Source: Hoylesella buccalis ATCC 35310 (lineage in GTDB: Bacteria > Bacteroidota > Bacteroidia > Bacteroidales > Bacteroidaceae). From it: a stretch of DNA of 64,000 nt. Location: positions 3,038,001-3,102,000 of the forward strand of contig NZ_CP102287.1 in NCBI RefSeq assembly GCF_025151385.1, read 5' to 3'. Numbering within the stretch: position 1 is the first letter of the stretch; every line of letters begins with the position of its first letter. The position numbers and the translations under genes were made by a program. Positions 20,465-29,560 of this stretch are shown piece after piece. The notes under the pieces are model-generated. The model worked only from the letters and a program-made list of their open reading frames with translations. It searched no databases and was not told the origin of the DNA.

Positions 20465-21067
20465 ATGAATCATTCATATCCTCCCATTATACAAGTAGGC
20501 AACGTCTTGGTGTCTCCAGATGTTTTCACGCAAAAATTTTGTTGTGATTTAGAGGTGTGTCATGGTGCTTGTTGCATTGAAGGCGATGCGGGAGCTCCTG
20601 TCACTATCGAGGAAATTGCCAGCATCGAAGAGAACGTGGATGCTGTGTGGAACGAGCTTTCTGCTTCGGCTCAATCGGTCATTGACCAGCAAGGCGTGGC
20701 TTATATTGATAGAGAGGGCGACCTAGTAACCAGCATCGTCGGCCGAAAGGATTGCGTCTTCACTTGTTATCAGCAGGGCACGTGTCTGTGTGCGCTTGAG
20801 AAAGCCTACCGAAATGGGCAGACCCGCTTTTGTAAGCCCATCTCCTGTGCGTTATACCCTATTCGGGAAAAGGCGTTGGGAAATGGACTTGTTGGACTGA
20901 ATTACCACCGTTGGAAAATTTGCCAATGTGCAGTAGAGAAAGGTAAAGAGCTCAATTTGCCACTTTACCAATTTCTCAAAGAGCCTTTGATACGCCGGTT
21001 TGGGCAGCAATGGTATGATGAATTGTGCGCCGTAGCCGAACAATTGAGTCGTCAAGACTTTCTGTAA
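20465..21067 (+). CDS. DUF3109 family cysteine-rich protein
   Basis: A protein of about 200 residues matching the DUF3109 family. The N-terminal core KFCCDLEVCHGACCIEGDAGAPV and a later cluster of cysteines (DCVFTCYQQGTCLCALEKAY, RFCKPISCALYP, WKICQCAVEKG) suggest binding of a metal or iron-sulfur cluster; the biochemical role is not established. The ATG at 20465 is preferred because family members begin shortly before IIQVGNVLVS. An alternative ATG at 20444 overlaps the ung stop. Its 3' end overlaps the convergent AraC gene by 16 bases. Confidence 0.85.
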   Translation: MNHSYPPIIQVGNVLVSPDVFTQKFCCDLEVCHGACCIEGDAGAPVTIEEIASIEENVDAVWNELSASAQSVIDQQGVAYIDREGDLVTSIVGRKDCVFTCYQQGTCLCALEKAYRNGQTRFCKPISCALYPIREKALGNGLVGLNYHRWKICQCAVEKGKELNLPLYQFLKEPLIRRFGQQWYDELCAVAEQLSRQDFL

Positions 21068-21936
21068 TCAGATGGCGACTGACCTGTTCGATCTTTAAAG
21101 TACTTTCCTAAGAAGCTCTGGTTGGGAAAGTTCATCTCTACAGCTATTTCCTTTATGTTTTTGGAAGAATTCTTCAACAGCAAACGAAGTTCTTTCGTCA
21201 CATAGCTGTCTATCCAACTATTAGGCGTTTCCTTGCTGACTTTCTTTACCGTTTCCGACAAATATTTAGGCGTAATGCACAATTTCTCGGCATACCAACT
21301 TACTTTTCTTATCTCCCGGTAGTTCTGTTCGACCAGTTTAATGAAATCGGTGAATATTTTTTCACCACGACTCAGGCGGGCATCACCTCCTATTTGTTGG
21401 GTGCGCCAGATGTGGTTACCCATGTCGTATACTAAGGTTCCCAGCATGGCACATGCGCTTTCGCGACGGAAGTGATGTGACTTGTCGTCAACTTTTCGTT
21501 TGGTTATCTGGAAAAATTCATCAAACGCTTTGGCTTCTTTGCTCGTTAGGTGTAGCACGGGATGCGTCTTTGTAAAGATAAAGAGCGATGACATCTCATG
21601 GATTCCGCGAGCGGTGTCTTGCAGAAAGTTTTCCGATGCCAGGAGGGCGATGCCTTTACAGTCGCGACTCAGCATGTAATCACTGATCACTTGGCCCTCG
21701 CTCAGGACAATCATGTCGTTCGCCTGAATCGTACACTTCTTGGTGTCTACCAGATATTCAGCACGCCCTTGGATACACATCCCAATCAGCAGACAGCTCA
21801 TTTTGTGTGGTTCTAACGGCAAGGGTAGATCTTCAAAGTGTTCAAACAGTATCAAGTCGTCATCTATGTAACAGCTTTCTCCTGTGACAGACTTGATATG
21901 TTCAATCGTCACTTCTTTCATTGTCTTGTCCTGCAT
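21052..21936 (-). CDS. AraC family transcriptional regulator
   Basis: A 294-residue DNA-binding regulator. The N-terminal half is cupin-like (residues 25-150, with SCLLIGMCIQGRAEYLVD and ANDMIVLSEGQVI) and probably binds a ligand. The C-terminal 100 residues carry the two AraC helix-turn-helix motifs (SWYAEKLCITPKYLSETVKK and IKEIAVEMNFPNQSFLGKYF, then GQSPSDYRK). The ATG at 21936 is used; a second ATG five codons later (21921) is equally plausible. It is a single gene with a TATCTTTG box at 22022. The GH95 gene pair upstream is a possible but unproven target. Confidence 0.9.
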   Translation of the reverse strand: MQDKTMKEVTIEHIKSVTGESCYIDDDLILFEHFEDLPLPLEPHKMSCLLIGMCIQGRAEYLVDTKKCTIQANDMIVLSEGQVISDYMLSRDCKGIALLASENFLQDTARGIHEMSSLFIFTKTHPVLHLTSKEAKAFDEFFQITKRKVDDKSHHFRRESACAMLGTLVYDMGNHIWRTQQIGGDARLSRGEKIFTDFIKLVEQNYREIRKVSWYAEKLCITPKYLSETVKKVSKETPNSWIDSYVTKELRLLLKNSSKNIKEIAVEMNFPNQSFLGKYFKDRTGQSPSDYRKS

Positions 21937-22021
21937 ATTCCAATTACTTTTTAATTCTTATACGTTCTGAATTCCATCTGGTATTTCCAAAAAAGAAGAA
22001 TGCGCTTTGATGTTCACCTTG

Positions 22022-22029
22022 CAAAGATA
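22022..22029 (-). promoter_or_regulatory. -7 element (TATCTTTG) for the AraC regulator
   Basis: Exact TAnnTTTG match on the minus strand, about 86 bases before the ATG. A TTG lies 18 bases upstream, slightly short of the usual spacing. Confidence 0.5.
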
Positions 22030-22062
22030 GGGGAAAAATACAACAATCAATGAAAACAGATG

Positions 22063-22983
22063 TTAATATTGCAGGCTTTTATGGAAATATGGAACAATTT
22101 CTATGCCTTCTACCGATTGAATCTGTTCGTTTTTGAAGTTTTGGTCGCCATTAATCAACACTCTTCGATGATCAGCCACGGTAAATTTCCGACAGGCTTG
22201 CTCGTCCATTTCACCCGTGCAAGTGTATTCCAAACCGTCAATGTATATCTTTTGTCCGCGTTTGGCATCTCGCAACGTGATTCTCAGTTGACCTTTAAAC
22301 GCTTTGTCGAATTGATAATACACGCCGTTTCCTACCAAGTCGAAATAGCGAGGCGTATAGGTCATGTTCCTTTTTACTGCGGGGTAGCCCGTTAGATGAT
22401 AGCTCGAAGCAATGGCAGGCACGTTGGTGTTGCGTGCAGGCTGCCACAATCCCCAGTCAACATCATCTGAGTTCCATTTCAACATGTAGGCGTTGGCATC
22501 ATATCGCTCACCACCATCTCTGGTAAGTGATACGTTTGCCCGCCTCGTTAGCCATCCATCATCCGAGCAGAAGGCCCTCTTCTCCCCGTTCTTCATCCTT
22601 CCGCAGAGCGAGAACGCTATCTGTTGCTGGTTGATGTGTGGAAAAGTGGGCGAATACCAGATGGCTATTGTGTTGATGCCTGGTTGCAGAAACCTGGTCA
22701 CTTCCATGTTGATACTCACCGGAAGATTGTCGTTACCCATCCTGCATGGCATCCAACTGGCGGTGGATACATTGCGCTCGTTGATGTACACGTCCACTTT
22801 GCCCGTGGTGGCTATTGTCGCAGAGGCAAATACGGGCAGCTCTTGTAACCGTATTTGTTGCCTGAACCAAATCTCAGAAGTGCTGTCTACCTGCTGGGTG
22901 GCAATCCAGTGCGTGTAGAAAGATTGTGAATGGGCAATCAGTGCACACAACATTGTCATCGCAAGTATACTTATTTTTCTCAT
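22063..22983 (-). CDS. Exported beta-sandwich protein resembling alpha-L-rhamnosidase N-terminal domain
   Basis: A 306-residue exported protein (signal MRKISILAMTMLCALIAHSQS). The opening WIATQQVDSTSEIWFRQQIRL, then a strand-rich segment with KVDVYINERNVST and GINTIAIWYSP, looks like the N-terminal sandwich of bacterial alpha-L-rhamnosidases and other galactose-binding-like domains. No catalytic (alpha/alpha)6 barrel follows, so it is an accessory or binding protein rather than a hydrolase. It is the second gene after the GH95 fucosidase, 75 bases downstream in the same orientation, and probably assists in binding fucosylated glycans. The assignment rests on pattern resemblance only. Confidence 0.55.
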   Translation of the reverse strand: MRKISILAMTMLCALIAHSQSFYTHWIATQQVDSTSEIWFRQQIRLQELPVFASATIATTGKVDVYINERNVSTASWMPCRMGNDNLPVSINMEVTRFLQPGINTIAIWYSPTFPHINQQQIAFSLCGRMKNGEKRAFCSDDGWLTRRANVSLTRDGGERYDANAYMLKWNSDDVDWGLWQPARNTNVPAIASSYHLTGYPAVKRNMTYTPRYFDLVGNGVYYQFDKAFKGQLRITLRDAKRGQKIYIDGLEYTCTGEMDEQACRKFTVADHRRVLINGDQNFKNEQIQSVEGIEIVPYFHKSLQY

Positions 22984-23058
22984 GAATCAATCGTCTATTG
23001 TGCTTCAGGCCAATGCGCTCTTGCAATCTTATTCAAGAGGTTCAGCCTGCTTTTGTCT

Positions 23059-25440
23059 TCATTTTATCGTGGTGGTCTTGCCTCGTTTTAGTCCAACTCT
23101 TGTCTGTTTCCCATTCATGTACACGGTTACATATTTAACATGATGCTGGGTGCATGGTTTTAATTGAACCCATTCCACTTGTCCGTTCTTCCATTTCATG
23201 CTCACCTCGTAGCCTCCCCGCGCCTTGATGCCCCGCACTTCACCGTCTTTCCACGCATCCGGAAGGGCGGGAAGAAGATACAGTTCGTTGTCGGTGCTTT
23301 GCAACAACATCTCGCAAACGCCGGCAGTACCACCGAAATTCCCATCTATTTGGAAAGGTGGATGTGCATCCATCAGGTTGGGATAAGTGCCGCCGCTGCT
23401 TCGTTTGTCGGCACCTTGATATTGATCAGGCGACACGTAGGTCAGCAATTTCTGGTACATGTGGTATGCTTCCTTGGCCTTTCTCAGTCTGGCCCACAGG
23501 TTGATGCGCCATCCCGTGCTCCATCCTGTGGTGTGGTCGCCTTTCTGTTGTAGCGTTTTTTCAGCAGCCAGGGCCAATTGGGGCGTTTCTTTCAGGGAGA
23601 GGTGATGGCCGGGGAAAAGTCCGATGAGGTGCGATTGGTGGCGGTGCTTGATGTCCCAGTCGTCCCAATCGTAGTACCATTCGTTGAGATCGCCCTGATG
23701 TCCTACGGTGTAGGGATGCAGTCGTTTGAGCGAGGCCTCAATGTCTTTCAACAGTTGTGACTGTCTTGCGTAGTCCGCCCCCTTCTTGTTGATGGCCTCC
23801 ACCGTGTTGAGGAACAGCTCGCGGATGATGGCCAGGTCGGCTGTTCCGCCATAACAGGTGGTGCCATGGTAGCCCTCGGGCGTCTTGTATTCGTTCTCGG
23901 GTGATGTGCTGGGTGCGGTAATCAGCTCACTGGGGTTCTTTGGGTTCTCAACAAGCCAATCTAACATGAAGGCAGAAGCACCTTCCAACAGGGGCAGGGC
24001 CGTGTTGTTGAGGAATTGGGTGTCGGGGTTGAACCGATAATGTTCCCACAAGTTCTGTGTCAGCCATGCGCCTCCCATGTTCCAGTTGCTCCATTCGGGA
24101 CTCTCACGCTTCTCGCCTACGGGGTTGGTCATGGCCCACACGTCCGAGTTGTGGCTCGAGCACCATCCCCGTTTGATGCCATAATAGTTTTTGGCGGTAT
24201 GCCTGCCGTTCACGGCCAGCGCCTGCATGAAGGTGAACAGCGGTTCTGCCATCTCGCTAAGGTTGGCCACCTCGGCCAGCCAGTAGTTCTCCTCGAGGTT
24301 GATGTTCACCGTGTAGTTCGACCGCCACGGTGCCCGCAGATAGTGCGACCACAATCCCTGCAGGTTGGCGGGTGTGCCTTTAGTGCGCGAACAGGCTATC
24401 AACAGGTAGCGTCCATACTGCATGTACAGCGTTTCCAGATAGGGGTTGTGTCCGCCTTGGTCGGTATAGTCTTTCAGTTGTTGTTCGGTTGTGCGACTGC
24501 AATCGGCCACCGATCCGCCCAGAAACAATTTCATCCGGTCGTAGAAGTGGGTATAGTCGGCCACATGTTGTTTCTTGATAGCTTGGTAATCTTTCTTTTC
24601 CAAGGCCTTTTGATGTGCCAGAGCCAGCTGCTCGCAGGGCCTCGCTTGCCGTACAGGGTGCTTGTCAAAACCGTTAAAGCTGGTTTCGTTGACAAAATAC
24701 AGGGTTGCTTCGGTTGCGTCTGTGATTAGCAGGGTAGAGTCGGTGGCTTGAATCTTTCCTTGCTTGGTTACTGCCCGCAGCACAGAACAGAAATGAATGC
24801 TGTTCTCTGGGTCGCCCATGGCATGTCCCTTCATCGTGATGAGGTTACCCGCGGCCTTGACGGTGTGCGGTATCTGCGCTGACAGGTTGACCTCCAGGTT
24901 GATGCTTCTGGACTTGTTGGCTGTGATGTGTATGCAGATGAGGCTGTCGGGATGTGATGCGAAATATTCTCGCTTGATTTTCACGCCGTTCAGACTATAG
25001 CTGTCTGTTAACAAGGCCTTGTCGATGTTGAGCGTGCGTGTGTAGTTGGTTGCTTGCCCGCCCCGAGGGTCCAGCAGGTGCAGCGTAGCCAGTGGTTGGT
25101 AATACTGCGAGTTGGGACCTTGCACGCGAAGCTGCAGCGAGTCGGCCTTTCGATAGTCTTCTTTGAACAAGGCCTCGCGGATGGCCGGTATCCATTGATG
25201 TGCGTTTTGGTCGAGATTCGGGTCTACTGGTTGCCCCGTCCAAAGGGTGATGTCGTTGAGGTAAATCAGATTGTCGCGCGTACCGCCATAGACCAGTGCC
25301 CCCATCCGCCCGTTGCCGATGGGCATCGATTCTTCAAAATACTGCGCAGGCTTGTCGTACCACAGTCGCATGGGGAGTTGTTGCGCCAGCACAGGAAGGT
25401 GCATGACGAGCAAAAAAAGTAATGAGCCGATGTTTCTCAT
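23059..25440 (-). CDS. GH95 family alpha-L-fucosidase (exported)
   Basis: A 793-residue glycoside hydrolase with signal peptide (LLFLLVMHLPVLAQQ). The N-terminal domain carries PIGNGRMGALVYGG, typical of GH95. The catalytic (alpha/alpha)6 barrel has the residues known from family enzymes: the NIN pair (379-381), Glu515 in APSTSPENEY as general acid, HRHQSHLIGLFPG (599-611) and Asp699 in QIDGNFGG. GH95 enzymes release alpha-1,2-linked fucose from host or plant glycans by inversion; some members are galactosidases. It acts in the periplasm or at the surface. It is first in a two-gene unit with its own good promoter at 25516-25546. Confidence 0.92.
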   Translation of the reverse strand: MRNIGSLLFLLVMHLPVLAQQLPMRLWYDKPAQYFEESMPIGNGRMGALVYGGTRDNLIYLNDITLWTGQPVDPNLDQNAHQWIPAIREALFKEDYRKADSLQLRVQGPNSQYYQPLATLHLLDPRGGQATNYTRTLNIDKALLTDSYSLNGVKIKREYFASHPDSLICIHITANKSRSINLEVNLSAQIPHTVKAAGNLITMKGHAMGDPENSIHFCSVLRAVTKQGKIQATDSTLLITDATEATLYFVNETSFNGFDKHPVRQARPCEQLALAHQKALEKKDYQAIKKQHVADYTHFYDRMKLFLGGSVADCSRTTEQQLKDYTDQGGHNPYLETLYMQYGRYLLIACSRTKGTPANLQGLWSHYLRAPWRSNYTVNINLEENYWLAEVANLSEMAEPLFTFMQALAVNGRHTAKNYYGIKRGWCSSHNSDVWAMTNPVGEKRESPEWSNWNMGGAWLTQNLWEHYRFNPDTQFLNNTALPLLEGASAFMLDWLVENPKNPSELITAPSTSPENEYKTPEGYHGTTCYGGTADLAIIRELFLNTVEAINKKGADYARQSQLLKDIEASLKRLHPYTVGHQGDLNEWYYDWDDWDIKHRHQSHLIGLFPGHHLSLKETPQLALAAEKTLQQKGDHTTGWSTGWRINLWARLRKAKEAYHMYQKLLTYVSPDQYQGADKRSSGGTYPNLMDAHPPFQIDGNFGGTAGVCEMLLQSTDNELYLLPALPDAWKDGEVRGIKARGGYEVSMKWKNGQVEWVQLKPCTQHHVKYVTVYMNGKQTRVGLKRGKTTTIK

Positions 25441-25515
25441 GATGAAACCGATATGTGGGGTTGTCTATATGCAGCGAACTGCGGGGTGGCAGGTGAGCCT
25501 GCTTTTACAGCTATG

Positions 25516-25546
25516 CAAAAATAATGAATTCTGTATAAACAGCAAA
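25516..25546 (-). promoter_or_regulatory. Bacteroidetes-type promoter for the GH95 gene
   Basis: On the minus strand TTTG (25543-25546), 19 bases, TATTTTTG (25516-25523), a full consensus match about 75 bases before the ATG. Confidence 0.75.
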
Positions 25547-25696
25547 ACGGTGGCTGTGAATTATTTGTTGATATCATACAATGACGGTGTTCGGACGGGT
25601 TGGGCATCAGGGAGGAGCTGTTGATAAATGACTTGTTGTCGTGTTCTCGTAACCAATTGTAAACGAGTTCTTTAGGGTTTGCTTTCAATAGCATAG

Positions 25697-25770
25697 AGAT
25701 TGGCCCCCAAAGTCATTGAGTTTGGAGGTCAATAGCATACAGATTGGCACTTAAAGTCAATGACTTTGTC
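25697..25770. repeat. Dispersed intergenic repeat, family A (copy 1)
   Basis: Contains ATTGGCCCCCAAA-(9)-TTTGGAGGTCAAT, a hairpin with wobble pairs whose loop is GTCATTGAG, followed by AAAGTCAATGACTTTG. It shares the AATGACTTTGG/CCAAAGTCATT core with the copies at 38155-38225 and 61394-61500. Confidence 0.6.
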
Positions 25771-25856
25771 TCGCAAGTGCAAATGACCATGGAGATACTG
25801 CCATTGACCAGCCTCATGGTACCCATAATTACACGGAAATTGTTTGGTCAAGAATA

Positions 25857-25893
25857 AAGCGAAACCCCACTCCTTACGAGTGGGATTTCGCTT
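25857..25893. terminator. Terminator of alaS
   Basis: Stem of 16 base pairs with one mismatch (AAGCGAAAcCCCACTC / GAGTGGGATTTCGCTT) and a 5-base loop, about 100 bases downstream of the alaS stop; on the minus strand it runs into TTTATTC. Confidence 0.8.
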
Positions 25894-25996
25894 CAATTAA
25901 ACATGCTTCCATGGCGTTTGTTAACACACAAGGAAACATGTTTTTATTTTATAGTCATGCTTGTACGGTTGGCAGAGAGCCACCGTTGACGAACAA

Positions 25997-28618
25997 TTAC
26001 AATTTGGCCAATTCGATAACTTTATCGACTGCAGCCCTGATACCATCCACATTCTTGCCGCCAGCCGATGCGAAATGAGGTTGTCCGCCACCGCCTCCCT
26101 GAATGAGTTTGGCAGCTTCACGAACCATTTGACCTGCGTTCAAGCCATGATCTTTCACCATGTCTTCGCTCAGCATAACACTCAGAAGTGGCTTCTGCTG
26201 TGCTGTAGAACCGATGACGCAAAGCAAATGCGACGGAATGGCTTCACGAATCTTGAACACCAAGTCCTTGGCAGCATTGCCATCGATAGGCAATACCGCC
26301 TTGATGACGGTAACGCCATTGATGTTCTCAGCGCGTCGGATGAGTTCGTCTTTGGTTCTTTGTACCGCTTGTGCTTGGAACTGTTCTATCTCCTTGCGCA
26401 TGGTGTCGTGTTCGTCCATGTACTTTTCAATGACTCCTTTCAAGTCCTTGGCATTATTGAACAAGCTGCGGATAGCCTTTACCGTGTCTTCTATGGCATA
26501 CATTGCTTCTTCGCACTTGCGACCGGTGATGGCTTCGAAGCGACGAACACCAGCAGCTACCGAACTTTCGGACAGGATTTTGAACAGTCCGATGCGTCCC
26601 GTACTCTTGGCGTGAATGCCTCCACAGAACTCGCATGACGGTCCGAAGCGCACTACTCGCACCTTGTCGCCATATTTTTCACCAAACAATGCAATGGCTC
26701 CCATTTCCTTCGCCTCTTCTATCGGCGTATCACGATGTTCGTCCAAGGGGATGTCTTGACGAATGAGGTTGTTCACCAGCCGTTCTACCTGTCTGATTTC
26801 CTCGTCGGTCACCTTTTGGAAATGCGAGAAATCAAAGCGCAACGTGTCGGGCGATACATACGATCCCTTTTGCTCCACATGGTCGCCAAGTACCTGCTTG
26901 AGTGCATAATCCAGCAGGTGAGTGGCTGTATGGTTTGCCGCACAGGCGTCACGTTTGTCAGTATCCACGCAAGCCATGAAGTCAGCCTCGGGATATTTTG
27001 GTAGTTGCTTGATGATGTGAATGCTTTGGTTGTTCTCACGTTTCGTATCTATCACGTCCACCGTCTCGTGTTCACTCACCAATACTCCTTGGTCACCTAC
27101 CTGTCCTCCCATCTCTCCATAGAAGGGTGTGAAGTCCAAGATGACCTCGTAAAAACTGTTTTTTTTCTGGGTTACCTTGCGATACTTCAAGATGTGGCAT
27201 TCGTATTCGGTATAGTCGTAGCCCACAAACTGCTGTTCGCCTTGTCTTATTTCTACCCAGTCGCTGTTTTCTACTTGCGCTGCATTGCGGGCACGGTCTT
27301 TCTGTTTCTGCATTTCCGCATTGAACTGTTGCTCGTCAACGCTGAATCCGTGCTCTCTGCATATTAGTTCTGTGAGATCAAGTGGAAAACCATAGGTATC
27401 GAAAAGACGGAAGGCTTTTTCGCCATCGATTTGCGTCTTGCCTGCTTTCTTCAGCTCATCCATGGCATTGTTCAACAGGTTGATACCCTTTTCGAGTGTC
27501 CGCAAGAACGAGTCTTCCTCTTCTTTCATCACCTTGCCAATCAACTCACGTTGGGCAACGAGTTCAGGATATGCTCCTCCCATTTCGTCTACGAGTACGG
27601 GGAGCAGCTTATATACAAAGGCTTCTCGCTGCCCCAAGAACGTGTAAGCATAGCGAACGGCGCGGCGGAGGATGCGGCGAATGACGTAACCCGCTTTGGC
27701 ATTGCTGGGTAGTTGCCCGTCAGCGATGGAGAAGGCTACGGCTCTAAGGTGGTCAGCCACTACACGCATCGCCACGTCTACATCTTCCTGTTCGCCATAT
27801 TTCTTGCCCGACAGGCGTTCCATCTCATGGATGAATGGCTGAAAGATGTCGGTGTCGTAGTTAGAATTCTTTCCTTGCAGCATTCTGACCAATCTCTCGA
27901 ATCCCATTCCGGTATCGATAACGTTCATGGAGAGTGGCTCCAAAGAACCATCGGCTTTGCGATTGAACTGCATGAATACGATGTTCCAAATCTCGATGAC
28001 CTGAGGATGATCCTTGTTCACCAATTCCCGTCCGGGTAATTGTGCTTTCTCTTCGTCCGAACGCGAGTCTACGTGTATCTCCGAACAAGGACCGCAAGGT
28101 CCTGTATCACCCATTTCCCAAAAGTTGTCGTGCTTGTTGCCATTGATGATATGGTCAGCAGGCAGGTGCTTGCGCCAATACTTCTCTGCCTCGCTGTCGT
28201 GTGGAATGCTTTCTTCGGGTGAGCCTTCAAACACCGTCACATACAAATCTTTTGGATCCAAGTGCAGCACGTCCACCAAATATTCCCACGCATAGTCAAT
28301 GGCGCCTTCCTTAAAGTAGTCGCCAAAGCTCCAGTTGCCGAGCATCTCGAACATGGTGTGGTGGTAAGTGTCTCGTCCCACCTCCTCAAGGTCGTTGTGC
28401 TTTCCACTCACGCGGAGGCATTTCTGCGAGTCAGCTCTGCGGCGTGGCTCAGGTTGTTTGTTGCCAAGAATGATATCCTTCCATTGGTTCATGCCTGCAT
28501 TGGTAAACATCAGGGTGGGGTCGTCTTTGATAACCATGGGTGCCGAAGCCACGATGGTGTGTCCTTTCGACTCAAAGAATTTCTTGAACGATTCACGTAT
28601 CTCGTTTGCTGTCATCAT
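25997..28618 (-). CDS. alaS: Alanine--tRNA ligase
   Basis: An 873-residue cytoplasmic class II synthetase charging tRNA-Ala. The catalytic N-terminus ([18 protein letters not shown], motif 2 around [31 protein letters not shown]) is complete. The editing domain has the zinc-binding [11 protein letters not shown] and [17 protein letters not shown] motifs. The C-terminal C-Ala/DHHA1 part ends in the glycine-rich [17 protein letters not shown]. Start at the first of two adjacent ATGs (28618; 28615 equally possible). Transcribed alone from a well-formed promoter (28691-28722). Confidence 0.97.
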   Translation of the reverse strand: MMTANEIRESFKKFFESKGHTIVASAPMVIKDDPTLMFTNAGMNQWKDIILGNKQPEPRRRADSQKCLRVSGKHNDLEEVGRDTYHHTMFEMLGNWSFGDYFKEGAIDYAWEYLVDVLHLDPKDLYVTVFEGSPEESIPHDSEAEKYWRKHLPADHIINGNKHDNFWEMGDTGPCGPCSEIHVDSRSDEEKAQLPGRELVNKDHPQVIEIWNIVFMQFNRKADGSLEPLSMNVIDTGMGFERLVRMLQGKNSNYDTDIFQPFIHEMERLSGKKYGEQEDVDVAMRVVADHLRAVAFSIADGQLPSNAKAGYVIRRILRRAVRYAYTFLGQREAFVYKLLPVLVDEMGGAYPELVAQRELIGKVMKEEEDSFLRTLEKGINLLNNAMDELKKAGKTQIDGEKAFRLFDTYGFPLDLTELICREHGFSVDEQQFNAEMQKQKDRARNAAQVENSDWVEIRQGEQQFVGYDYTEYECHILKYRKVTQKKNSFYEVILDFTPFYGEMGGQVGDQGVLVSEHETVDVIDTKRENNQSIHIIKQLPKYPEADFMACVDTDKRDACAANHTATHLLDYALKQVLGDHVEQKGSYVSPDTLRFDFSHFQKVTDEEIRQVERLVNNLIRQDIPLDEHRDTPIEEAKEMGAIALFGEKYGDKVRVVRFGPSCEFCGGIHAKSTGRIGLFKILSESSVAAGVRRFEAITGRKCEEAMYAIEDTVKAIRSLFNNAKDLKGVIEKYMDEHDTMRKEIEQFQAQAVQRTKDELIRRAENINGVTVIKAVLPIDGNAAKDLVFKIREAIPSHLLCVIGSTAQQKPLLSVMLSEDMVKDHGLNAGQMVREAAKLIQGGGGGQPHFASAGGKNVDGIRAAVDKVIELAKL

Positions 28619-28690
28619 CTGTTCTTATCTTGTTTATGGTTGTTTTTATTCTTCGTAAAGTGCTGGTGTAGCACCTGAATTAATTAGCGG

Positions 28691-28722
28691 CAAAATTATA
28701 AAAAAAAGGATAAAGCGCCAAA
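28691..28722 (-). promoter_or_regulatory. Bacteroidetes-type promoter for alaS
   Basis: Minus strand TTTG (28719-28722), 20 bases, TAATTTTG (28691-28698), a full consensus match; leader of about 70 bases. Confidence 0.8.
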
Positions 28723-28950
28723 GATATCGCTTAAATTCAGTCGGTTAGGGAAGTTTGAGAACCTCGTATAGGCAGGCCTTTCTTCTTCATTATAACCCTG
28801 TGCCGTGAGCAACCTTTACCCTCCAATCATTGGAAAGTATTTCTTGTTGATTTGAAAGACGTGGTTGAATACATGGCATGGCGAGGTGTTCTTCGAAAAC
28901 TTGTTTTAAAAGAATGGCTTGGGGATATGCATCTTTTCAAAAAAAATAAG

Positions 28951-28958
28951 TATATTTG
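28951..28958 (+). promoter_or_regulatory. -7 element (TATATTTG) for the MerR-like gene
   Basis: Exact TAnnTTTG match 38 bases before the ATG; the -33 position is T-rich without TTG. Confidence 0.5.
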
Positions 28959-28996
28959 CAATAGAAATCCAGCTTTTGACTTAAAAATTAACGACA

Positions 28997-29347
28997 ATGG
29001 CACTGAATCCCAATAAGAATGTGAAGCTTTACTACTCCATTAAGGAGGTGGCCAAGCAGTTTGGTATCAATGAAAGTACATTGAGATACTGGGAAACCGA
29101 GTTCCCCCAGTTGAAGCCAAAGACTGTGAGTTCGACCAAGGTGCGGCAGTATACAGATGGCGACATCGAGGAGATTCGCGTGATTTATAACTTGGTTAGA
29201 GTGCGCGGTTTTAAGCTGTCGGCCGCCAGAAAGATGCTGGGTGCCAATAGAAAAGGTGCCGAAAAGAGTTCGGAAGTGCTGGAAACATTGCTGTCTGTGC
29301 GCGATCAGTTACAAGAATTGCGCAAACAGCTGGATATGATTGTGTGA
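28997..29347 (+). CDS. MerR family transcriptional regulator
   Basis: A 116-residue protein with an N-terminal MerR winged helix (LYYSIKEVAKQFGINESTLRYWETEFPQLKPK, then VRQYTDGDIEEIRVIYNLV) and a short C-terminal coiled coil (VLETLLSVRDQLQELRKQLDMIV) for dimerisation. There are no metal-binding cysteines, so it belongs to the short, ligand-unknown MerR group widespread in Bacteroidetes. It is monocistronic and convergent with relA/spoT. Target genes are not evident. Confidence 0.88.
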   Translation: MALNPNKNVKLYYSIKEVAKQFGINESTLRYWETEFPQLKPKTVSSTKVRQYTDGDIEEIRVIYNLVRVRGFKLSAARKMLGANRKGAEKSSEVLETLLSVRDQLQELRKQLDMIV

Positions 29348-29354
29348 GGGGTGA

Positions 29355-29550
29355 GTTTATTAGTTTTTGAGTTGATGAGTCTTTGAGTTGGTAAGTTTTC
29401 GAGTTTTTAAGTTGACAAAGGAAACCGTATGGTTCGGTTTCTCGTTCGTTAACGCCTCACCTCAACCCCCCAAATGGCCTATCAACTCGCAAATCCAAAG
29501 ATTAATAAACACTACACTTGTCAACTCGTAAACTCGTGAACTTGTAAACT
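29355..29550. repeat. Intergenic repeat cluster, family B (GAGTTGA/GTTGACAAGTT type)
   Basis: The left half repeats GAGTTGATGAG, GAGTTGGTAAG and GAGTTTTTAAGTTGACAA. The right half carries the complement (CACTTGTCAACTCGTAAACTCGTGAACTTGTAAAC), so the region can fold into a long imperfect hairpin between two convergent genes. It encloses the hairpin at 29421-29441. Confidence 0.65.
29421..29441. terminator. Possible terminator between the MerR-like gene and relA/spoT
   Basis: Perfect 7-base stem GAAACCG / CGGTTTC with a 7-base loop inside the family B repeat; T-tract weak. Confidence 0.4.
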
Positions 29551-29560
29551 AGGATTAAAC

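Larger units (their letters stand above)
25441..25996. other. 556-base intergenic region with repeats
   Basis: It holds the GH95 promoter, a copy of a dispersed intergenic repeat (25697-25770), and the alaS terminator (25857-25893). Short open frames here (for example an 85-codon one on the minus strand at 25437-25694) overlap the promoter and repeat and look non-coding. Confidence 0.65.
28619..28996. other. 378-base divergent spacer
   Basis: It holds the alaS promoter (28691-28722, minus) and the -7 box of the MerR-like gene (28951-28958, plus). The 200 bases in between show no gene or repeat that I can support. Confidence 0.6.

Noticed and set aside
24016..24729. Long open frame opposite the GH95 gene
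   Set aside because: Antisense to a confidently assigned enzyme, no recognisable domain and no promoter.
25437..25694. 85-codon minus-strand frame before the GH95 gene
   Set aside because: It overlaps the GH95 promoter and start codon and a repeat; the sequence has no protein-like features.
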